Assembly: GCA_905215125.1 (NCBI GenBank)
Contig: CAJMOV010000026.1
Location: 1 to 13,352 of the forward strand
Length of the DNA stretch: 13,352 bases
Direction of reading: 5' to 3'
Source: an uncultured bacterium
Lineage (GTDB): Bacteria > Bacillota > Clostridia > Oscillospirales > Butyricicoccaceae
The position numbers and the translations under genes are program-made. The stretch's first letter is position 1. The number at the start of each line of letters is the position of its first letter. The notes below the pieces were generated by a model. The model worked only from the letters and a program-made list of their open reading frames with translations. It made no database searches and was not told the origin of the DNA. Positions 5,901-12,670 of the stretch are shown here, piece after piece.

Positions 5901-7673
5901 GTGGACATTCTATCCATTATCCGTATGGTGGGCGGCCTGGGCCTGTTCATTTACGGCATGACAACCATGGGCAACGCCCTGGAAAAGCTGGCGGGCGAAC
6001 GGCTGGAGCGCACGCTGGAGGCCATGACCAGCAATATTTTTAAGGCCATCTGTATGGGCGCGCTGGTCACCGGCATTATCCAAAGCTCGTCGGCGACGAC
6101 GGTTATGGTCGTCGGCTTTGTCAACGCCGGCATCATGTCGCTTACCCAGGCGGTCGGCGTCATCATGGGTGCCAATATCGGCACAACGGTGACGTCGCAG
6201 CTGCTGCGGCTCGATTCAGTGTCAGCCGTTTCAGGCAGCGTCGTCATGCAGATTCTCAAGCCGGCCATGCTGTCCTATGTGGCCGTTGCCGTCGGCGCCG
6301 TGCTCATGATGATGACCAAACGCAAAAAGCTGGGCAACCTGGGTGAAATGCTGCTGGGCTTCGGCGTTTTGTTCATCGGCATGTCGACCATGGAAAACGC
6401 TGTTGTCGTTCTGCGCGATTCTCCGTGGTTTGTCGAAATGTTCTCAACGCTGCAAAACCCCGTGCTGGGTATCCTGGCCGGCGCTCTGGTGACGGCGGCC
6501 ATCCAGAGCTCGTCGGCCTCGGTCGGTATTTTGCAGGCCGTGGCCTCGACCGGCGCCATCACTTACGCGGCCGCCATCCCCATCATCCTTGGGCAGAACA
6601 TCGGCACCTGCGTCACCGCCCTTTTATCCTCGCTCGGCGGCAATAAAAACGCCAAGCGGGCCGCCATGATCCACTTTTACTTCAACCTGCTGGGCTCCAT
6701 TTTCTTTATTATCGTCGTCTATCTGTGCCGCCCGCTGTTCGGCGAGCTATGGACCTCTGCTATCGACAAGGCGGGCATTGCCAACTTCCATACCATTTTT
6801 AATGTTGTGGTCACCGCCCTGTTCATCCCCTTCCGCGGCCTGCTGGTGACGCTGGCTGAAAAGACCATCCGCATGAGCGGCCCCGTCGTGGGCGAGGATC
6901 TCGACCTGTTGGACGAACGCTTTTATTCCTCCCCTGCCGTCGCGCTCGAGCAGTGCAACAAGGTTATCAGCAGCATGGGCGTCTATGCCCTTATCAACAT
7001 TCAGATGGTCTGTGCCGGCATCCTGGAGAAAAAGCCCTTCCACAAGGAAAACTTCCGTGAAAATGAAGAATATATCGACCGCTGCGAAGCCCGGCTCAAC
7101 ACCTATATGGTCGGGCTGAAGGGAGAAGAGCTGTCCGAGCAGAGCAAACGGAGCTATGCGGAGATGATGCACGCCATCGGCGATTTTGAACGCATCGGCG
7201 ACTATGCGGAAAACCTGCTGGATCAGTATGAATATATCAGCCAGAAGCAGGTCTCCTTCTCCCCCGACGCGCAGAGCGAGCTTGCCGTCATGCGCCGGGC
7301 CACCGAGGAAATCGTCAACCTGACCAACGACGCTTACACCGCGTCGGACAGCGAGGCCTCCTCCCGTATCGAAGCGCTGGAGGACGTCATCGATACCCTG
7401 AAGGAAACGCTCAAGAGCAAGCACATCTCCCGCCTGCAAAACGGCCAGTGCACCGTCGCAACGGGGATGCCCTTTCTCGATATCATCCACAATTTCGAAA
7501 AGATTTCCGATCACTGCGCCAACATTGCCGTCTATATCACCATGTATACCGATGAGAACGGCATTTTCGATATCCATGAATACCGCAAGGTGGCGAGCCA
7601 GGTCGGCGGCGATCAATTCCGCTATTGGCAGAAGTATTACGAGGATTTGTATCTCGCCCCGGTTATGGGCTGA
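5901..7673 (+). CDS. Na+/phosphate cotransporter with C-terminal PhoU-like domain
   Basis: This roughly 590-residue membrane protein imports phosphate with sodium (NptA/PNaS family). The transmembrane half holds the two inverted family repeats: QSSSATT near residue 61 and QSSSAS near 202, each followed by a GANIGTTVT- or GQNIGTCVT-type motif. These form the substrate site. From about residue 340 to 565 the protein is soluble and helical, with the FERIGDYAENLL and FEKISDHCANIAVYI patterns of PhoU domains, a fusion common in bacteria. I chose the GTG at 5901 because GGGGTG lies about 9 bases upstream and the protein then starts MDILSIIRMVGGLGLF as in relatives. A TTG at 5895 is in frame but too close to that ribosome site. 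The gene has its own promoter and terminator. Confidence 0.95.
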   Translation: MDILSIIRMVGGLGLFIYGMTTMGNALEKLAGERLERTLEAMTSNIFKAICMGALVTGIIQSSSATTVMVVGFVNAGIMSLTQAVGVIMGANIGTTVTSQLLRLDSVSAVSGSVVMQILKPAMLSYVAVAVGAVLMMMTKRKKLGNLGEMLLGFGVLFIGMSTMENAVVVLRDSPWFVEMFSTLQNPVLGILAGALVTAAIQSSSASVGILQAVASTGAITYAAAIPIILGQNIGTCVTALLSSLGGNKNAKRAAMIHFYFNLLGSIFFIIVVYLCRPLFGELWTSAIDKAGIANFHTIFNVVVTALFIPFRGLLVTLAEKTIRMSGPVVGEDLDLLDERFYSSPAVALEQCNKVISSMGVYALINIQMVCAGILEKKPFHKENFRENEEYIDRCEARLNTYMVGLKGEELSEQSKRSYAEMMHAIGDFERIGDYAENLLDQYEYISQKQVSFSPDAQSELAVMRRATEEIVNLTNDAYTASDSEASSRIEALEDVIDTLKETLKSKHISRLQNGQCTVATGMPFLDIIHNFEKISDHCANIAVYITMYTDENGIFDIHEYRKVASQVGGDQFRYWQKYYEDLYLAPVMG

Positions 7674-7682
7674 CTTGAAGCC

Positions 7683-7713
7683 AATCCCCCCTGCCGTGCA
7701 GGGGGATTTTTTT
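7683..7713 (+). terminator. Rho-independent terminator of the Na/Pi gene
   Basis: AATCCCCCCTGC (7683-7694) pairs with GCAGGGGGATT (7698-7708) with one bulged C, followed by a run of seven T. It begins 10 bp after the stop codon. Confidence 0.9.
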
Positions 7714-7762
7714 GCGCCGGCGGACGCGCCCCGGCAAGGCGATCAAGCCGTCCGGCTTCAGC

Positions 7763-7790
7763 AAAGGCGGCGGGACTTCCCGCCGCCTTT
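7763..7790 (-). terminator. Candidate terminator at the end of the phage cassette
   Basis: AAAGGCGGCGGG (7763-7774) and CCCGCCGCCTTT (7779-7790) form a perfect 12-bp stem with a 4-base loop, about 33 bp past the tail-fibre stop. The T-run on the minus strand is only three bases. A second small hairpin (7745-7758, AAGCCG/CGGCTT) follows. Together they probably end the phage transcript. They also mark the border with host DNA, beyond which I see no attachment repeat. Confidence 0.6.
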
Positions 7791-7823
7791 GACTGTTCTT
7801 CTGCCGTCAGGCTGTAAATGGTC

Positions 7824-10361
7824 TCAGCGCCACGCAGTGTAGCAATAAGCGGCGCCGCTCTGGTTGACAAAATCGCTGTCGGTGCGCGGCTCGCCGACGA
7901 TAAAGCCGTTTTGCGCCACGCTGACGATATCGGCGCTGGAAAGCCCATCGGCATACCGGGCCGGCGCGCCGGGCGCGGCAAAAAACATGCGCGGCGCCTG
8001 CGAGATATTGATATCCCGCCGCTGCACCAGCACGACGCGGGGGCTGAAGCCCAAATGGATCAGCCTGCCCTTGGGCGAGCTGCCGCACAGCGTGCCGTCC
8101 CCGGTATACTGTCCTGATACAATGTCGCCGCCCTGGCTGCCGTACAGGAAGCAGCGCTGCCCGTCGATTTCGACAGCGGCCGCCCGCAGGGGGGAAAGCG
8201 CCCCCTTCTGTACCCCTGCCGTATCCCGACGCAGCAGCACCGCGCGGGGACCGAAGGAGATACCCACGCAGCCGCCCCCGGCCGGCGTTCCCTCGTTCCA
8301 CCCCATGCCGTCGGCGCTGTACCAGATGCGCCCGTCCGACTCTGCGGCGATAAAGCTGCCTTCCCCGTAGCACAGCCCCTCAAAGGCGAGATCTCTGTCC
8401 GCGGCGATGTTGACCCTCTGCCAGGAAAGCCCGTCGGATGAATACAGGATGTCCCCGCCCGTATCGGCGACGATGACGTACATCCCGCCGCCATAGGCCA
8501 GCCTGCGCCAGTTGCCCGTTGCCGGCAGCTGACGGTAAGTCCAGCTGACGCCGTCGTCGCTGTGGGCCACGACCCGCTGGTTGTAAGCGATGGCGCTGAA
8601 ACGGCTGTTTTCATGGATGGCGTCAATCCACCGCGGCGCTGCGGGCACTGCCGCCGTCTCCCAGGTGACGCCGTCAAGCGAACGCGCGCCGCCCGTGCCG
8701 TAGGCCAGAGCAATAAACATACCCGCGCCGTAGCAGATGGTTTTCCATGTGTCGGCCTTGGGCATGGTGCTCTCCGTCCAATTCAGGCCATCGGCTGAGG
8801 AAATGACCCTGTCCGACCCCTCAATACCGCACAGCACGAACCGTCCGCCGCCGTAGCAGATGGCCTGCCAGGCCGCGTCGTCGGGCAGGGAAAGGGGCGT
8901 CCAGCTGACGCCGTCCTCCGACCAGGCGGCCTGCGCCGCGCTCGACGACAGGGCGACATAGCGTCCGCCGCTGTACCGCAGGTAACTCCACGGCCCCGAG
9001 GTCGGCAGGGGGACGTCCTGCCAGCCGGTCGACATCTGACGGGGCAGAAGGGCCGCGAGATCCTCCGGCGTCGCCGCGCCGACCTGCTGCGCCGTTACGC
9101 TGTGGGGGTTCTGTTTATCGGCAAGGTGGCCGGGCAGATCAGCCAGGCTTTGTGACAGCTGCTGCTCGGTGCCGGTATACCCGGCCGCCTGCGCCGCGTC
9201 GAAGGCGCTTTCGCCGGCAGGGCCCTGTATCCCCTGCGCGCCCTGCGGGCCGGGCTCTCCCTGTACGCCCTGTACCCCCTGGATACCCTGCGGCCCCTGC
9301 GGACCGGCCGGGCCTTCAGGCCCCTGCGCCCCTTCGGGCCCCTGCATCCCCTGCGGACCCTGCGGGCCGACAGGCCCTTGCAACGCGCCAATGTCCTGCC
9401 AGGAGGAGGTAGGCACATCCCACAGGTAAATGGTATTGCTCTGCGCCGTCCCGACGGCGTAAGCATCCCCTGCCGATCCTGTCGGGCAGGCTGTCTGTAA
9501 GGCGAATAAATCAGGGAATATCCCTTTGACGACAAAGTCGCGCCCGTCGGCGCCGGGGGCGCCCCGTTCCCCCTGCGGGCCGGCTGGCCCCTGTGCGCCG
9601 GTGGATCCCTGCGCGCCCTGCGGGCCTCGGACGCCTTGGGGCCCTGCTTCGCCCTGGACGCCCTGCGGCCCCTGGATGCCCTGCGGTCCCTGCATCCCCT
9701 GTGGTCCGGCCGGGCCCTGGGCCCCCTGTTCGCCGCGCACACCCTGCGGGCCGCGGATGTTCACGGGCGGCGGCGCCGTCTGGATGGCGGAAAGGGTAAA
9801 GGTCAGCGTGCCGGCCGCGTCGACTGACGGCAGCCACGCGCTGCCGCGCTCGCCTTTCTCCCCCTTCTCCCCCTTTTCACCCCGCGGGCCGGCGTCCCCC
9901 TTGTCGCCTTGCTCGCCGCGGATGCCCTGGACGACGGTGACGCCGTTTTCGTCCCTTACCTGGCTGAGGGAAAATTGCAGCCTGCCCCGCTGGGGCATGA
10001 CGGATCCATCGCTGTTTAAAATGAGATGCCCGCCCGAGCCGACGGCCTGCCAGCTTTCGCCATCCAGCGTCGCTTCCAGCACGTTATCCGCGCTTAAACG
10101 CAGCCCGCGGATGGCGGTTGAGCGCACACAGCCGTCGAGCGCCTGCTGCACCGTGCCGTCGCGCTCGCCGATTTGGGCGGCGGCCGACGAGCCCGTCAGC
10201 TCGTCGACAATGCCGTTGATGGACTGGCGCACTTCCTCGTCGGTGCGGCCGTCAAACAGGGCCTTGAGCGCCTCGGCTGAAACGCCGTCGGCGCTGGGGG
10301 TGTCGGACAGGTCTTTGATGTTGACGCGGTACGCGCCAATTTTGTTGTCAATGATGGCCAT
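7824..10361 (-). CDS. Phage tail fibre with collagen tracts and a six-repeat Asp-box region
   Basis: This 845-residue protein is probably the receptor-binding fibre. Residues 1-145 form an N-terminal part likely to attach to the virion. Three Gly-X-Y collagen tracts follow, at 147-173, 204-273 and 329-384. Between the last two sits a small domain (about 274-327) with FVVKGIFPDLFALQ and IYLWD, a spacer I associate with Clostridia phage fibres. The stretch AAGYTGTEQQL and HLADKQNPHSVTAQQVGA (about 390-429) is a classic fibre linker. Residues about 456-695 hold six repeats, each with a YGGGRFV-type strand and an S-x-D-G-x-S-W box, suggesting a beta-propeller. The tip (about 745-845) has GQYTGDGTLCG and IHLGFSPRVVLV, typical of phage fibre C-termini. 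AGGAGGAACC precedes the ATG, and the previous gene ends 8 bp earlier. It is the last gene of the cassette; its host receptor is unknown. Confidence 0.9.
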   Translation of the reverse strand: MAIIDNKIGAYRVNIKDLSDTPSADGVSAEALKALFDGRTDEEVRQSINGIVDELTGSSAAAQIGERDGTVQQALDGCVRSTAIRGLRLSADNVLEATLDGESWQAVGSGGHLILNSDGSVMPQRGRLQFSLSQVRDENGVTVVQGIRGEQGDKGDAGPRGEKGEKGEKGERGSAWLPSVDAAGTLTFTLSAIQTAPPPVNIRGPQGVRGEQGAQGPAGPQGMQGPQGIQGPQGVQGEAGPQGVRGPQGAQGSTGAQGPAGPQGERGAPGADGRDFVVKGIFPDLFALQTACPTGSAGDAYAVGTAQSNTIYLWDVPTSSWQDIGALQGPVGPQGPQGMQGPEGAQGPEGPAGPQGPQGIQGVQGVQGEPGPQGAQGIQGPAGESAFDAAQAAGYTGTEQQLSQSLADLPGHLADKQNPHSVTAQQVGAATPEDLAALLPRQMSTGWQDVPLPTSGPWSYLRYSGGRYVALSSSAAQAAWSEDGVSWTPLSLPDDAAWQAICYGGGRFVLCGIEGSDRVISSADGLNWTESTMPKADTWKTICYGAGMFIALAYGTGGARSLDGVTWETAAVPAAPRWIDAIHENSRFSAIAYNQRVVAHSDDGVSWTYRQLPATGNWRRLAYGGGMYVIVADTGGDILYSSDGLSWQRVNIAADRDLAFEGLCYGEGSFIAAESDGRIWYSADGMGWNEGTPAGGGCVGISFGPRAVLLRRDTAGVQKGALSPLRAAAVEIDGQRCFLYGSQGGDIVSGQYTGDGTLCGSSPKGRLIHLGFSPRVVLVQRRDINISQAPRMFFAAPGAPARYADGLSSADIVSVAQNGFIVGEPRTDSDFVNQSGAAYCYTAWR
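8277..8996 (-). repeat. Six tandem Asp-box repeats in the tail fibre
   Basis: Six units of about 40 codons encode the boxes SEDGVSW, SADGLNW, SLDGVTW, SDDGVSW, SSDGLSW and SADGMGW, each preceded by a hydrophobic YGGG-type strand. Fourth-unit strands are degenerate (IHENSRF in place of YGGG). The spacing is that of beta-propeller blades in BNR/Asp-box proteins; whether six or seven blades close the ring is not decidable by eye. Confidence 0.8.
9210..9377 (-). repeat. Collagen-like tract 3 of the fibre (Gln-rich)
   Basis: About 18 Gly-X-Y triplets dominated by GPQ, GPE, GVQ and GIQ. DNA repeats of 9-18 bp recur across it, so slippage could change its length in frame. Confidence 0.88.
9543..9752 (-). 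repeat. Collagen-like tract 2 of the fibre (Gln-rich)
   Basis: About 23 Gly-X-Y triplets (GPQGVRGEQGAQGPAGPQ and onward). It is the longest tract and shares its triplet style with tract 3, from which the IYLWD spacer domain separates it. Confidence 0.88.
9843..9923 (-). repeat. Collagen-like tract 1 of the fibre (charged, Lys/Glu-rich)
   Basis: Nine Gly-X-Y triplets, ending in three GEK units then GER. The charged style differs from tracts 2 and 3; adjacent Glu and Lys of neighbouring chains commonly stabilise collagen helices that lack hydroxyproline. Confidence 0.88.
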
Positions 10362-10369
10362 GGTTCCTC

Positions 10370-12229
10370 CTATCTGACAAGGCTGCCCCAGACAAAGCGC
10401 TTTTCAATGCCGTAGACGCCGAAGCCCTGGTTGAGCGCATCGTTGCGGCAGATGATCTGCATCAGCTTGTATTTTTTGACCTTTTGCCCAAAGGGCAGGA
10501 CGTTCTGGGGCAGGGTGTTGAACGTAAAATCTGTGAAATCGATGTCGGCAAAGGTGAACAGGCTGGCGCTGCCGCGGCCGATATCTGTGCCGAAATCGCT
10601 GTCGGTCCGCGCGATGACCCTGACGCCCGAACGGGTGTAGGTCTTAAGATAGACGCCGCTGCCCTGCCGCCGCATGGTCTTGTAGCGCATGAAATCCCCG
10701 TCGTCGTCCAGCTTGGTGGCCCAATCGGCGGTAATGGCTTCGCCGTCGTCGCTGTAAGCGTCCATGCGGATGTTGCCCTGGCCGTCGACGCGGTCGCTGT
10801 TGAAACGGCACAGGCGGCCGTCGGCTGTGCCGAAGTACAGTGTCCCCTCCTGCTCGCACAGCACGCGGGCGGGGACGTGGGTCCAATAGTACCACTCGTA
10901 CTCCCAGGTGCCCGTCTGGTTGCTGCGCACCGATTTCTGCTTGGCGTCGGCGACGTAGCAGCAGCTGTTGACACACAGGACATAACAGCCGTTCCACACC
11001 GCGGCGACAGCTTCCTCAAGCCCCGGCTCGCGCCGCAGGCGGGCGTCGACAAAGCCGCTGCGCTGCTGCAGCGTCCTCTCCAGCGTGACGACCTGCGACG
11101 CCAAGGCGTAAACGCCGCTGCGGCTGAGAAAAAGCGGATCGTCGACCAGGGAGGCGAAACACCACGGCGACACCGCCCCGCCGCCCGACACCCCCTGTTC
11201 GATAGGGAAGATGTCCCCCGAATCAAGGTGCTGCACCGTGCGCAGAAAGACGGTGGCGTCCTGCTCGTTGTCCTCTTTGATGACGGCCAGGGCATCGCCG
11301 GCGCGCAGATAGCCCATGACGGCGGAATTGTCCGACCCTATCTGGGTATAGGACGTATCCGGCACATAGGCTGCCGAATCGACACCGGCAACGTCAATTT
11401 CGCTGTGCCAGTCAACGCCGGGATAATCGGGGTTGCCGGAAAAAAAGACCCTTCCGGCGTACAGCGCGCAGCAGGTGCAGCCGGGGATGCGGCCTGCGTA
11501 CCCCTCCACCGTGCGTGAAAACTCCACCGTCACATTGGCGATGCCGGACGGCACCGACGCCGCGGGCGGCGTGTCAAACGTCACCTTGCTGCCCGACACC
11601 GAAAAGCCGGTTACCTCCTGCCCGTCGATCCACGCTTTGCTCGCCGCGCCGGCGTCGGCTTCGGCGTCCAGGGTGAACTCCCTGGTTTCCCCGTCGCCGA
11701 TGAACAGGTTTTTGCGCCGGGGCGTCAATAGGTTGACGGGCTGATACAGCTCGCGCTCGGTCGTCGATTTGGGGATGGTGGTGATGGGGACGTAAGCCAG
11801 ATCAGCGGCGGCGCAGACCGTCTCGCCATCATAGGCGAGGTATTCGCCTCCCGTGAGGATCCACAGCCTGCCGCCCATGGCAAAGGCGCAGCTGCGGTGT
11901 GAATAAAGGCCCTGTCGTAAGAGCTGCGGCTGCCCCTCGTCCGGGATTTTGTACAGCTTGTCCCCCGCGTGGCACAGCATGTGGCGCTCGCCGTTCCGGG
12001 TGAAAAAGAAAATGCCGTTGACGGGCGCGTCCATCTGGTGCAGCGTGCGCCAGCCCAGCCGCTTTTCCGGGAAGCCCCCTGCGTCTGATATCAGGTTGGG
12101 CGCCCAGGGCGAACGCTTATCGTCGACCAGCGACGGATCAGAGGAAAAATCCACCCCGCGGAACGAGCTGTACCGCTTGAGCATGACCTTCGTCTGCGCG
12201 GGGACCCCCTGCGCCGTCAGCGCCGGCAT
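10370..12229 (-). CDS. Phage nozzle/stabilisation-like protein (tail tubular B type)
   Basis: This 619-residue protein looks like the large beta-rich protein that follows the adaptor in short-tailed phages (T7 gp12-type tail tubular or stabilisation proteins). Evidence is partly positional: it sits between a small adaptor-like gene and the fibre, downstream of the capsid gene. In sequence, SSFRGVDFSSDPSLVDDKRSPWAPN near 22-46 matches the N-terminal DNVxFxPG-like opening of such proteins. LYAGRVFFSGNPDYPGVDWHSE, LVDDPLFLSRSGVYALAS and LYFGTADGRLCRFN are repeated beta-propeller-like strands. No catalytic motif is visible. I chose the ATG at 12229, 13 bp inside the preceding gene with GGGGGGA eight bases upstream, which suggests translational coupling. 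An alternative ATG at 12184 has a weaker-spaced site. It could also be a general siphovirus tail protein. Confidence 0.82.
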   Translation of the reverse strand: MPALTAQGVPAQTKVMLKRYSSFRGVDFSSDPSLVDDKRSPWAPNLISDAGGFPEKRLGWRTLHQMDAPVNGIFFFTRNGERHMLCHAGDKLYKIPDEGQPQLLRQGLYSHRSCAFAMGGRLWILTGGEYLAYDGETVCAAADLAYVPITTIPKSTTERELYQPVNLLTPRRKNLFIGDGETREFTLDAEADAGAASKAWIDGQEVTGFSVSGSKVTFDTPPAASVPSGIANVTVEFSRTVEGYAGRIPGCTCCALYAGRVFFSGNPDYPGVDWHSEIDVAGVDSAAYVPDTSYTQIGSDNSAVMGYLRAGDALAVIKEDNEQDATVFLRTVQHLDSGDIFPIEQGVSGGGAVSPWCFASLVDDPLFLSRSGVYALASQVVTLERTLQQRSGFVDARLRREPGLEEAVAAVWNGCYVLCVNSCCYVADAKQKSVRSNQTGTWEYEWYYWTHVPARVLCEQEGTLYFGTADGRLCRFNSDRVDGQGNIRMDAYSDDGEAITADWATKLDDDGDFMRYKTMRRQGSGVYLKTYTRSGVRVIARTDSDFGTDIGRGSASLFTFADIDFTDFTFNTLPQNVLPFGQKVKKYKLMQIICRNDALNQGFGVYGIEKRFVWGSLVR

Positions 12230-12612
12230 TGCGCTTTCCCCCCGTAGCAGTCCCCTACCGGCGCGGCTATACAGGGCGCGGCGTCGCGCAGCGCGGCGAG
12301 ATACCGCGCGCGGAAATCCTGCGCCTTATAGTCGTCGGTCTCGTCCTGGAAGTAATAGGCGGCGACGCCGTAGGGCAGGGCGAGGGCGCAGAGCGCGTCG
12401 CAGTAGGGCACGTCGTCCCCCAGGCCGTCAACCTGCGCCGCAGCTGGAAGGATCTCCTCCCCCGCCGCCTGCCGCGCAGCGTTTTCATAGGGCAGCGCCT
12501 CCTGTAAAAGCAGGTTGAGCAGGCTGGGGAAAAAGGCTTGGAAAATCTGGTCCGCGCCCGGCTTTTCAAACAATATGGCGCTGGCCAGCTGATAAATTTT
12601 CTCCGCTTTCAT
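12217..12612 (-). CDS. Small phage head-tail adaptor-like protein
   Basis: This 131-residue protein is mostly helical, with segments VPYCDALCALALPYGVAAYYF and DDYKAQDFRARYLAALRDAAP (about 68-113). The alternation of a hydrophobic helix and a Tyr/Arg-rich helix is like head-tail connector and tail tubular A type proteins. I do not recognise it beyond this, so the role rests on position: it lies directly after the capsid gene and before the nozzle-like gene. The ATG at 12612 is decided by a perfect AGGAGG (12626-12621) eight bases upstream; a longer frame from 12648 would run back through the hairpin. Its last 13 bp overlap the next gene. Confidence 0.7.
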   Translation of the reverse strand: MKAEKIYQLASAILFEKPGADQIFQAFFPSLLNLLLQEALPYENAARQAAGEEILPAAAQVDGLGDDVPYCDALCALALPYGVAAYYFQDETDDYKAQDFRARYLAALRDAAPCIAAPVGDCYGGKAQCRR

Positions 12613-12632
12613 ATCGGTTTCCTCCTGCCTTA

Positions 12633-12663
12633 GGCGCAGGCCGGGCACAAGCCGGCCTGCGCC
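12633..12663 (-). terminator. Hairpin after the capsid gene (attenuator or partial terminator)
   Basis: GGCGCAGGCCGG (12633-12644) and CCGGCCTGCGCC (12652-12663) form a perfect 12-bp stem with a 7-base loop, 7 bases past the capsid stop. There is no T-run after it on the minus strand, so full termination is unlikely. It may protect the capsid mRNA or slow read-through, lowering downstream gene dose. A T7-like parallel exists: a terminator follows its capsid gene. Confidence 0.6.
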
Positions 12664-12670
12664 CTCTGTG

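Noticed and set aside
7824..8280. Diversity-generating retroelement variable region at the fibre C-terminus
   Set aside because: No reverse transcriptase or template repeat lies in the window, and there is no near-copy of the 3' end.
9210..9752. Possible CRISPR array because of regular short repeats
   Set aside because: Repeats are coding triplets of the collagen tract with no unique spacers between fixed repeats.
9526..10377. Plus-strand Cys-Gly-Pro repeat protein
   Set aside because: It is the antisense reading of the collagen tracts of the fibre; Gly-Pro-Gln codons reverse into Cys-Gly-Pro. No ribosome site.
10462..11295. 277-codon minus-strand frame overlapping the nozzle-like gene
   Set aside because: Arg/Ser/Thr-rich frameshifted translation of the real gene, without ribosome site or domain.
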